From: a virus
Virus record (IMG/VR): IMGVR_UViG_3300030333_005321
Location: 1 to 23,050 of that record
DNA length: 23,050 nucleotides
Direction: 5' to 3' (one strand)
The notes below the pieces were generated by a model, which saw only the letters and a program-made list of their open reading frames with translations, made no database searches and had not been told where the DNA came from. Positions 16,292 through 23,050 of the stretch are shown piece after piece (position 1 is the stretch's first letter; the number at the start of each line of letters is the position of its first letter). A program made the translations under genes and the position numbers.

Positions 16292-17001
16292 TGAAACATA
16301 AAGGAGTAAGTATACTGTGTCCGACTAGAGGAAGACCAGATCAAGTTAAAGAATTAATATCTACATGTATTGGTAATTCAAAAGGTATTTTTAAGATAGA
16401 ATTTGTTTTTAGAGTTGATGATGATGATTTGGAAACTATACACACATTACAAAAATTATCTAAAGATAATGAAAATATTAAGTATATAGAAGGACCTAGA
16501 GGTAATGGTAATTTAAGTAAGATGTGGAATGAATGTTATGAAAAAAGTACAGGTGAATTATTTATGCTTTGTGGTGATGATATAAGATTTAGAACTGGTA
16601 ATTGGGATGTAAAACTTAACGAAAAAGTTTCAAAATATCCAGATAAAATTGGATTCTTTTTTACTTATGATGGTTTTCATGGAAAAGGTGCGGGTGGTAC
16701 TCATGGATTTTTACATAAAAATTGGGTAGAAGCTGTAGGAACTTTTTGTCCTCCATATTTTCAAAGTGATTTTAATGATAGATGGTTTAATGAAATTTCT
16801 AAAAAGCTTGATAGACATATTTTTGTAGATATATTTACAGAACATTTACACCCAGCGGCAAAAAAAGGTGAATGGGATCAAACGCACAAAGATAGATTGG
16901 AAAGACATAAAAAACAAGATGGTGAAAAAATATGGAAAGAAAAATCTAATGAAAGAAAAGAATGGGTAAAGAAATTAAAAAATGTTATGAAGAGAAAATA
17001 A
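16291..17001 (+). CDS. Family 2-like glycosyltransferase (GT-A)
   Basis: A 236-residue protein with the GT-A pattern: GVSILCPTRGRPDQVKEL at the start, VFRVDDDDLET as nucleotide-binding acidic cluster, and GNLSKMWNECYEKSTGELF followed by MLCGDDIRF, whose GDD sits where DXD is expected. The later part has GFFFTYDGFHGKGAGGTHGF and a His-rich HLHPAAKKGEWD region, then a very basic helix. It lacks membrane segments. Start and stop both overlap neighbours as TAATG. Donor and acceptor are unknown. Confidence 0.8.
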   Translation: MKHKGVSILCPTRGRPDQVKELISTCIGNSKGIFKIEFVFRVDDDDLETIHTLQKLSKDNENIKYIEGPRGNGNLSKMWNECYEKSTGELFMLCGDDIRFRTGNWDVKLNEKVSKYPDKIGFFFTYDGFHGKGAGGTHGFLHKNWVEAVGTFCPPYFQSDFNDRWFNEISKKLDRHIFVDIFTEHLHPAAKKGEWDQTHKDRLERHKKQDGEKIWKEKSNERKEWVKKLKNVMKRK

Positions 17002-17756
17002 TGAAATTAAGGGATAAAATATCAAATTGGTTAAATGATTATTTAGTAGATAATAATTTAGATACATTTGTGATAGGTATTTCAGGAGGAATTGACTCTG
17101 CTGTAACTTCAACATTATGTGCAAGAACTGGTAGAAAAACATATGTTGTAGTAATGCCAATCCATCAGAACCCTGAAGAAACACAGAGAGGTGATGACCA
17201 TTGTCATTGGTTAAAAGAAACATATCCAAATGTAGAACAAATTAATGTGGAGTTAAGTAGTATCTATGATAAATTTTTAGTTGAAATTCCAAGTAAATTT
17301 CATTCAGGTTTAACATTAGCAAACACAAGAGCAAGAATCAGAATGTCAACTCTATATATGATTGCAGGAAGTTCTAATGGTATAGTAGCTGGTACTGGAA
17401 ATAAAGTTGAGGATTTTGGAGTTGGATTCTTTACAAAATATGGTGATGGTGGGGTTGATATTAGTCCAATAGCTGATTTAATGAAATCAGAAGTATATAA
17501 ATTAGGAAGAGAATTAGGAGTTATAGATAGTATTTTAAATGCTGCCCCAACCGATGGTTTATGGGATGATGATAGAACAGATGAAGATCAGTTAGGAGTA
17601 TCTTATGATGAACTTGAATGGGCTATGAATTATGATGGTTCAGATATAGATGAAAGACAACAACATATTTTAGATGTGTATAATAAACACAGAAAACAAA
17701 ATTTACATAAGATGAAAGAGATACCAATTTTTAAAAAAAAGGATCAAAGGTTATGA
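17001..17756 (+). CDS. nadE: Ammonia-dependent NAD+ synthetase
   Basis: A 251-residue protein with all NadE landmarks: the ATP pyrophosphatase loop SGGIDSA at 28-34, the LANTRARIRMSTLYMIA helix, GTGNKVEDFGVGFFTKYGDG, the ISPIADLMKSEVYKLGRELG segment, and APTDGLW followed by DRTDEDQLGVSYDELE. It amidates deamido-NAD to NAD using ATP and ammonia; no glutaminase domain is present. ATG 17001 overlaps the previous stop; a longer frame from 16962 would overlap that gene by 40 nt. It lies among NAD-using sugar enzymes (15296, 18511, 21194), so it may sustain NAD supply for them, which is inference. Confidence 0.93.
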   Translation: MKLRDKISNWLNDYLVDNNLDTFVIGISGGIDSAVTSTLCARTGRKTYVVVMPIHQNPEETQRGDDHCHWLKETYPNVEQINVELSSIYDKFLVEIPSKFHSGLTLANTRARIRMSTLYMIAGSSNGIVAGTGNKVEDFGVGFFTKYGDGGVDISPIADLMKSEVYKLGRELGVIDSILNAAPTDGLWDDDRTDEDQLGVSYDELEWAMNYDGSDIDERQQHILDVYNKHRKQNLHKMKEIPIFKKKDQRL

Positions 17757-18514
17757 AAAATTATTTGGTTATTCCAATAGCAAAATGTGGTAAGTCTGCA
17801 GTTGGTGATGCAGCTGGGTTTAAGTTTTATGATTTCTATAAGAAATTTGCAGATATGCAAATAAAAAGTGCTGAAAAAAATTTAAAAGATTTAGATGATG
17901 TAAAAATTATTGATGGGGAATTTGAATCTACTGAAGATTTGTTTGAACATATTTTCCATTATGTATATGATTTAGCGCATACTGAAGAATGTAATATTTT
18001 ACAAGCCATGTCTGATACATTATATATAAAGGAAACTGAAATATTCGGTAAGTATGAAGATTTTTCTTTGTTTGGTTGTAATCCAGGTAAAAATGAATAT
18101 CCCTCTGGACATCCATTACAATTGGATAGTGTTAGGTATTATCCACATACTATGGAAGAAAGTATTTGGGAATATGGTAAAAAATTGTGGAAAGATCCTA
18201 TATTAAATAAACAAAAAACATGGGGTTATGAAATGGTATTATATACAGCTATGTTTTTCAAACAAAGAAAAGGTTTTTATTTAAATAAGGACAATTTGAT
18301 TAAACATTTAGAATCAACAAAACATCTTGCCTGTAAAACTGGATATACATGGCAAGAACATTATGGTAGTACTGATTTACTTAAAGATCATCAATGGAAA
18401 CCTTGTAATATAGAAGATGCAACTATTCTTGAATATTCAGCAACAAGGGGACATGAGAAACAATTACAATTGATGACTGAGTCATTTAATAAATTTATCA
18501 GAGGGGTAAAATGA
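17753..18514 (+). CDS. Hypothetical protein in glycan gene run
   Basis: A 253-residue protein that I do not recognise. It begins KNYLVIPIAKCGKSAVGDAAG, followed by helical and charged segments, FHYVYDLAHTEECNILQAMSDTLY and, in the middle, GCNPGKNEYPSGHPLQLDS. Cysteine, His and aromatic residues are frequent. The phrase ILQAMSDTLYIKE faintly recalls the DXD region of GT-A enzymes, but this is too weak to call. It is translationally coupled on both sides by ATGA overlaps, placing it functionally with NAD synthetase and the sugar-modifying genes. Confidence 0.7.
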   Translation: MKNYLVIPIAKCGKSAVGDAAGFKFYDFYKKFADMQIKSAEKNLKDLDDVKIIDGEFESTEDLFEHIFHYVYDLAHTEECNILQAMSDTLYIKETEIFGKYEDFSLFGCNPGKNEYPSGHPLQLDSVRYYPHTMEESIWEYGKKLWKDPILNKQKTWGYEMVLYTAMFFKQRKGFYLNKDNLIKHLESTKHLACKTGYTWQEHYGSTDLLKDHQWKPCNIEDATILEYSATRGHEKQLQLMTESFNKFIRGVK

Positions 18515-19491
18515 ATAAACAATTTAATTTTGGATTAATTGGTTATGGATATTGGGGTTCAAATATACTTCGGAATTTATTAAAAATTCAGAATATTGAT
18601 GTTAATTGTATTATTGACACAGATATAGAAAAGAGTAAATTAATGTCAAAAACTAAATTTTATACTGATGTTAATGATGCTTTAAATGAGTTGGATTTAG
18701 ATGCAGTTATTATATCTACACCAATTAAAACTCATTTTGAAATAGCAAAAAAATGTCTTAAAGAAAAAATTAATGTTTTAATTCAAAAACCTATGGCTCA
18801 AACTAATAAAGAATGTGATGAATTAATTGATATTGCAAATGAAAATAATGTTAAGATAATGATTGCTCATACTTTTCTCTTTACTAATGAAATCAAAAAA
18901 ATAAAAGAATTGTGTAATGAAGGACATTTTGGAAATTTAAAACATTTAGACTCCACAAGATTTAATTTAGGACTGTTTGATAAAAGTTCATCTGTAATTT
19001 GGGATTTAATTCCACATGATTTTTCAATATTAAATTATTTAATGGACAATGAAAAACCAAAGTTTATATCAGCCTCTGGGTTTAGTCATATTGAAGATTG
19101 TATTGATGTTGCAAATGTATCTGTAGAATATAAATCAGGATTTACAGCCAACATTCATATTAGTTGGTTTTCACCAATTAAAATAAGAACTTTGTTATTA
19201 TCAGGTGATAAAAAGATGTTAGTTTATGATGATATTAAAACTTCTGAAAAGATTATGATATATGATAAAGGAGTTAGTTACAAAGATTGTTATTTTGATT
19301 ATAGAATAGGAGATATGTTTTCACCAAAAGTTGATGTGGGTGAAGCAATTGAAGGAGAAATAAAACATTTTCTTAATTATTTAGATGGAGATGAATGTAT
19401 CTCTGGACATAATGAAGGAAAAATGGTAGTTACAATGATTGAAAAGGTAAATGAATCTATTAAACTTGGGGGAACAAAGGTAAGAGTATGA
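18511..19491 (+). CDS. Gfo/Idh/MocA family sugar oxidoreductase (WbpB/WlbA-like)
   Basis: A 326-residue NAD(P)-dependent oxidoreductase. GLIGYGYWGSN (GYGYWG at 11-16) binds the dinucleotide, VIISTPIKTHFEIAKKCL is the second family motif, QKPMA (92-96) stands in place of the usual EKP, and WDLIPHDFSIL (H169, D170) supplies the catalytic histidine region. In surface-sugar clusters such enzymes oxidise the C3 hydroxyl of an NDP-sugar to a ketone for later amination. The order oxidoreductase, formyltransferase, aminotransferase, UDP-sugar dehydrogenase supports that role. Gln for Glu in the EKP motif is slightly unusual; the lysine, the key residue, is kept. Confidence 0.9.
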   Translation: MNKQFNFGLIGYGYWGSNILRNLLKIQNIDVNCIIDTDIEKSKLMSKTKFYTDVNDALNELDLDAVIISTPIKTHFEIAKKCLKEKINVLIQKPMAQTNKECDELIDIANENNVKIMIAHTFLFTNEIKKIKELCNEGHFGNLKHLDSTRFNLGLFDKSSSVIWDLIPHDFSILNYLMDNEKPKFISASGFSHIEDCIDVANVSVEYKSGFTANIHISWFSPIKIRTLLLSGDKKMLVYDDIKTSEKIMIYDKGVSYKDCYFDYRIGDMFSPKVDVGEAIEGEIKHFLNYLDGDECISGHNEGKMVVTMIEKVNESIKLGGTKVRV

Positions 19492-20114
19492 AAAATGTAG
19501 TTATATTAGGTAAGGGTTCTTTGGCAATTAAAATATGTAATTGGTTTAAAGATAGTTCAGATTATAATTTAATTCTTGTTGTTCCAGTTTCACCAGAACC
19601 ACAATGGACAGAATCTTTGAAGCTTTGGTGTGATAATAATTCGGTAGATTATATATCATCTGGTAATTATAGAGATATATCTTCTGATATTAAAATTGAC
19701 TTGGCATTTTCAGTTTTCTATGATAAAATTATTAAAAAAGATTTTATAGATAGATGTAGTAGAATTATAAATTTACATAATGCTCCATTACCTTTATATA
19801 GAGGTGTTTCACCTATTAATTGGGCGTTAAAGGATAACCGAAAAGAACATGGAATTACTATACATGAGATAACAGAAGGTATTGATGATGGTCCAATTGT
19901 TTCTCAAATGAAATATTCTATTTATCCAGAAATTGAAGAAGTTAGAGATGTTTATAAAAAATCAGTAGGTTATGGATATGAATTATTTTTAGCAACTATA
20001 CCTATTTTAGATAAAATAGAAGCTAAAAAACAAGAGGGAGAAGTTATTTATCGTGATTCGAGTGAAAATAAATATTTAGGAAATAGAAGGAATTGGTCAC
20101 GAAATGAAAGTTGA
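19488..20114 (+). CDS. Sugar N-formyltransferase (formyl-THF dependent)
   Basis: A 208-residue protein of the methionyl-tRNA formyltransferase superfamily. INLHNAPLPLYRGVSPINWA carries the catalytic N95 and H97 and the LPxYRG loop, and GIDDGPIV contains the third catalytic residue, D133. The N-terminal VVILGKGSLAIKI is the Rossmann start. It is too short for tRNA formylation (about 310 residues, with an anticodon-side domain) and resembles sugar N-formyltransferases such as VioF, QdtF or WlaRD. It probably transfers a formyl group from N10-formyl-tetrahydrofolate to the amino group made by the aminotransferase that follows. Overlaps: ATGA upstream, 11 nt downstream. Confidence 0.88.
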   Translation: MKNVVILGKGSLAIKICNWFKDSSDYNLILVVPVSPEPQWTESLKLWCDNNSVDYISSGNYRDISSDIKIDLAFSVFYDKIIKKDFIDRCSRIINLHNAPLPLYRGVSPINWALKDNRKEHGITIHEITEGIDDGPIVSQMKYSIYPEIEEVRDVYKKSVGYGYELFLATIPILDKIEAKKQEGEVIYRDSSENKYLGNRRNWSRNES

Positions 20115-21192
20115 ATATTTGGATTTAAAAAAACAAAATCAAAGTATCAAAAAAGAGTTATTATCTGATATTGAGAATATTATAGATAATTGTTCATTCG
20201 TATCAGGAAAGAGAGTTGAAGAATTTGAAGAATCTTATGCCGAGTATTGTGGTACAAAGTTTTGTGTAGCAACTAATAATGGAACATCTGCATTAAGTGC
20301 TGCATTATCTTGTTATGATATTGGTGGTAATGTATTAACTTCACCAAATAGTTTCTTTGCAACATCAGAAGCAATATCTCATCATCCTTCATTAAATCCT
20401 AAATTTATTGATGTAGATGAAACTTGTAATATGAATGTGAAAGAGAATGATATTTCGGATGATGTAAGTATGTTATTACCAACAAGTTTATATGGAAATC
20501 CCTGTGATTTGGAGAATCTTAAAAAACATAATTTAATATTAATTAATGATGCTGCTCAAGCACATGGTTCAAAGATTAATGATATTCCAATAGGTAAATT
20601 TTCAGATTTAACTTGTTTTAGTTTTTATCCAGGAAAAAATTTGGGGGCTTGTGGAGAAGGAGGAGCGGTAGTTACTGATTCGGAGTCTTTATATAAACAT
20701 ATGAAGTCATTTGTAAATCACGGAATGGTGGAGAAATATAATCATAGAGTTATAGGACATAACTATCGTATGACAGAGATGGTAGCTGCATCACTAAACA
20801 TTAAGTTGAGGTATATAGAGGAGTGGACTGAAAAAAGAATTGAAATTGGAAAGAAGTATGAATCAATATTAAAAGATAATAAAAATATTGGATTGATGAA
20901 GGTTAATAAGAATCATAGATGTGTATATCATATATTTCCAGTTTTTATAGATAATAGAGATTTGATACAGAATGAACTTTTAAAAAGTGGTATTTCAACT
21001 GGACTTCATTATCCATATCCAATTCATTTACAACCAGCATATAGTCATTTAAATCATAATGAGGGGGATTTCCCAATTACAGAAAAACAATCAAAAACAC
21101 AATTAAGTTTACCAATTTATCCAGAAATGACATTTGAAGAGGTAGAGTATGTGTGTGAAAAATTAAATAATTTATTAAGTAAGGAGATATAA
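20104..21192 (+). CDS. DegT/DnrJ/EryC1/StrS sugar aminotransferase (WbpE-like)
   Basis: A 362-residue PLP-dependent sugar aminotransferase. YLDLKKQN at the start, FVSGKRVEEFEESYAEYCG, TNNGTSALSAAL, the cofactor-holding DAAQAHG (D149-G155), and SFYPGKNLGACGEGGAV with the Schiff-base lysine K178 are all present, as are the downstream GHNYRMTEMVAA and GLHYPYPIHLQP. It aminates a keto-NDP-sugar using glutamate. With the Gfo/Idh enzyme it forms the classic C3 oxidation/amination pair, and the formyltransferase between them indicates that the new amine is formylated. ATG 20104 lies within the end of the previous gene. Confidence 0.95.
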   Translation: MKVEYLDLKKQNQSIKKELLSDIENIIDNCSFVSGKRVEEFEESYAEYCGTKFCVATNNGTSALSAALSCYDIGGNVLTSPNSFFATSEAISHHPSLNPKFIDVDETCNMNVKENDISDDVSMLLPTSLYGNPCDLENLKKHNLILINDAAQAHGSKINDIPIGKFSDLTCFSFYPGKNLGACGEGGAVVTDSESLYKHMKSFVNHGMVEKYNHRVIGHNYRMTEMVAASLNIKLRYIEEWTEKRIEIGKKYESILKDNKNIGLMKVNKNHRCVYHIFPVFIDNRDLIQNELLKSGISTGLHYPYPIHLQPAYSHLNHNEGDFPITEKQSKTQLSLPIYPEMTFEEVEYVCEKLNNLLSKEI

Positions 21193-21193
21193 G

Positions 21194-22429
21194 ATGAATG
21201 TAGGTTTTATAGGATTAGGTAAGTTAGGATTACCTTGTGCATTAGCAGTTGAATCCAAAGGACATGATGTAGTAGGTTATGATATTAGTGATTCAGTTCA
21301 AGAAACAGTAAGAAGTAAGAAACTTCCATATAAAGAAATATGGGCTCAAGACCATTTAGATAATAGTAATATAGAAATTAAATCAGTATCAGATGTGGTA
21401 AGTCATTCAGAAATAATATTCGTTCCAATACAAACACCACATGATGAGAGATATGAAGGAACAACAAGAATACCAGATGATAGAGTAGATTTTAATTATG
21501 ATTGGTTAAAAGCTGGTATAAAAACTTTATCAGATGAAATAGAAAAACAAGGTGAGGATAAAGTTGTGATAATTATCTCTACTGTTTTACCAGGAACTAT
21601 TGAAAGAGAGATTAAACCACTACTTGGATCTCACACAAAACTTTGTTACAATCCATTCTTTATCGCTATGGGAACTACTATGAGAGATTTTATGAATCCT
21701 GAATATGTTTTATTTGGTGTAGATGATGATGAGGCAGCTGAAAAAGCACAAAGTTTATATTCAAGTATTCACGACAGACCATTTTATAAAACTACAATTA
21801 AAAATGCAGAACTTATCAAAGTGGCTTACAATACATTTATTGGTATGAAGATTGTTTATGCTAACACAATGATGGAAATATGTCACAAGATTGGAGCTGA
21901 TGTTGATGCAGTTACAGGTGCTATGTCATTAGCAACTGAAAGATTGATAAGTGGTAAATATTTAAGTGGTGGAATGGGAGATGGTGGTGGTTGTCACCCA
22001 AGAGATAATATTGCTATGTCTTGGTTAGCTAGAAAATTAGATTTAAGTCACGATTTCTTTGAGGACTTGATGTTGGCTAGAGAACACCAAACAGATTGGT
22101 TAGCTGATTTAATAGAAGACAATCAAATGTATGACAAACCTATCTACATATTAGGTAAGTCATTTAAACCAGAAACAAACATACAGACTGGAAGTCCATC
22201 AATATTATTAAAAAATATATTAGATGAGAGAGGTATTGATTGTGAAATGTATGATCCATATGTTGATGATAAAAACAATTATAATTTTCAAGAAGGTGTT
22301 TATTTTATAGGAACTATGCATCCAGATTTTAATGAGTTTAATTTTCCTATCGATTCTATTGTTATTGATCCATGGAGATACATTGATGATATAGATGGTG
22401 TAGAAATTATCAGAGTAGGAAATAAATAG
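21194..22429 (+). CDS. UDP-glucose/UDP-GlcNAc 6-dehydrogenase family protein (WbpA-like)
   Basis: A 411-residue UDP-sugar dehydrogenase. GLGKLG at 7-12 binds NAD, ISTVLPGT is the usual mid motif, ELIKVAYN gives K209 and N213, and GDGGGCHPRD gives the catalytic C267 and D271. It should oxidise C6 of a UDP-sugar to the carboxylate with two NAD. The active-site loop differs from the common GGSCFPKD of UDP-glucose dehydrogenase, so the substrate is not fixed; UDP-GlcNAc is attractive given its neighbours. A strong AAGGAGAT lies at 21181-21188. It is the last gene of the run that starts at 9793. Confidence 0.93.
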   Translation: MNVGFIGLGKLGLPCALAVESKGHDVVGYDISDSVQETVRSKKLPYKEIWAQDHLDNSNIEIKSVSDVVSHSEIIFVPIQTPHDERYEGTTRIPDDRVDFNYDWLKAGIKTLSDEIEKQGEDKVVIIISTVLPGTIEREIKPLLGSHTKLCYNPFFIAMGTTMRDFMNPEYVLFGVDDDEAAEKAQSLYSSIHDRPFYKTTIKNAELIKVAYNTFIGMKIVYANTMMEICHKIGADVDAVTGAMSLATERLISGKYLSGGMGDGGGCHPRDNIAMSWLARKLDLSHDFFEDLMLAREHQTDWLADLIEDNQMYDKPIYILGKSFKPETNIQTGSPSILLKNILDERGIDCEMYDPYVDDKNNYNFQEGVYFIGTMHPDFNEFNFPIDSIVIDPWRYIDDIDGVEIIRVGNK

Positions 22430-22438
22430 CTTGTTTTA

Positions 22439-22446
22439 TATAAATA
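22439..22446 (+). promoter_or_regulatory. T4-type late promoter TATAAATA
   Basis: An exact TATAAATA in the 47-nt gap after the UDP-sugar dehydrogenase gene. With T4 spacing, transcription would start near 22452, giving a 25-nt leader that holds TGAGGA at 22465-22470 before ATG 22477. No hairpin terminator is visible in the gap. Confidence 0.65.
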
Positions 22447-22476
22447 ATATGTGTATATTTAATATGAGGAAATTAT

Positions 22477-23050
22477 ATGAGTAAAAAAATAGTTATAATG
22501 CCAGTTTTTTGTGATACTCACCTGATAAAGTTTCAGGTTGATAATATAGTTGAAACTATAAATCCAGATTATATAATTTATAATGAGGGTTTATTTCCAA
22601 AAGGTCCTGAGAGTTCAACTGAAATAAATAATAATTTTATATCTAAATATACATTGGATGGGCATAGAGGATTTGATTTTGTTGAATTGGAAGAAGTTAT
22701 ATATGATGGAAAAAAGAAATATCCGAATATTAATTTTATTTTAAATAAAATGAATTATGAAGATAATGTAACATCAGCTTCACATAACGCGATGACTGCT
22801 TATAGTAATTTTAAAGATTTGGGTGTAGATGTAAAAGAAGGTGATTTTATTTTTCCATTTGAAGGTGATGTATTTCATCATGAATCTTCTGCTGACGAAA
22901 TTGAAGGATATATGAAACAATTAAAACCAAATACAGGATTTAAATCTATTTGGATTGATTTTATAGAAACACAATTTTATACAGAAAAGAATAATTGGCA
23001 ACCTGTTGGTGGAAACCCAAAACAAAGAAAAATATGTATTTGTTATGGTG
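22477..23050 (+). CDS. Putative glycosyltransferase, 3'-partial
   Basis: An open frame of 191 codons from ATG 22477 that runs off the window end. It begins SKKIVIMPVFCDTHLIKFQV, followed by PDYIIYNEGLFPKGPESS and, further on, GDFIFPFEGDVFHH, where EGDVF sits where GT-A enzymes have their acidic metal site. The start pattern, a beta strand followed by a helix and PDYIIYNEG, fits a GT-A glycosyltransferase acting from a nucleotide sugar, but no closer family is evident. GAGGA lies a few bases upstream, and the gene has its own late promoter, separating it from the preceding run. Confidence 0.6.
   Translation, partial: MSKKIVIMPVFCDTHLIKFQVDNIVETINPDYIIYNEGLFPKGPESSTEINNNFISKYTLDGHRGFDFVELEEVIYDGKKKYPNINFILNKMNYEDNVTSASHNAMTAYSNFKDLGVDVKEGDFIFPFEGDVFHHESSADEIEGYMKQLKPNTGFKSIWIDFIETQFYTEKNNWQPVGGNPKQRKICICYG

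Noticed and set aside
16960-16983. 24-base near-identity to 562-585
   Set aside because: The two stretches match at 23 of 24 bases but are A-rich, are read in different frames and occur in unrelated genes; there is no extension on either side. Taken as coincidence.

Overview
The window looks like part of a virulent, T4-related (myovirus-type) phage genome. It is AT-rich (about 30% GC by eye), almost gap-free, and every gene I accept lies on the + strand, mostly joined by ATGA or TAATG stop/start overlaps. The phage assignment rests on a T4-type replication block: family B DNA polymerase (gp43-like), sliding clamp (gp45-like), clamp loader ATPase (gp44-like) and clamp loader small subunit (gp62-like). 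It is supported by two copies of the T4 late promoter octamer TATAAATA, one in each of two of the three main intergenic gaps. The host cannot be named. TGA ends many of the genes, so the standard stop code applies.

Layout. (1) 1-552: 3' part of a trypsin-like serine protease with a C-terminal dockerin-like module. An in-frame TGA sits exactly where trypsins carry a conserved disulfide cysteine, followed by an unusually GC-rich hairpin; this is a candidate selenocysteine-containing phage protein. (2) 564-1371: staphylococcal-nuclease-like protein and a cytidylyltransferase-like protein. (3) 1331-6829: replication block, with a GroES-like co-chaperonin and three small ORFs placed among the clamp and clamp loader genes. 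(4) 6780-9523: Mom-like DNA modification protein, Cas4/RecB-like Fe-S nuclease, an unknown protein, a DUF192 protein and a SLOG-fold protein. (5) 9549-9772: late promoter inside a 20-bp perfect palindrome, then a small ribbon-helix-helix-like gene. (6) 9793-22429: an unbroken run of glycan genes comprising five glycosyltransferase-like proteins, an NAD-dependent epimerase, NAD synthetase, a Gfo/Idh oxidoreductase, a sugar N-formyltransferase, a DegT aminotransferase and a UDP-sugar dehydrogenase, plus three unknowns. (7) 22439-23050: second late promoter and the start of another putative glycosyltransferase, cut by the window end.

How the parts may work together. Region 3 supplies the replisome; its clamp is also the co-activator of late transcription in T4, which fits the late promoters. 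Region 6 carries the enzyme classes of the WbpA-WbpB-WbpE route to a 2,3-diamino uronic acid, with an N-formyltransferase where the usual route has an acetyltransferase. This suggests that the phage makes and transfers a formylated diamino sugar onto its virion, the host surface or its DNA. Three proteins at the front of this run share a short LPKLK peptide at a terminus, which may be a docking tag. The strongest leads are the in-frame TGA with its hairpin, the formylated-sugar pathway and the LPKLK peptide.
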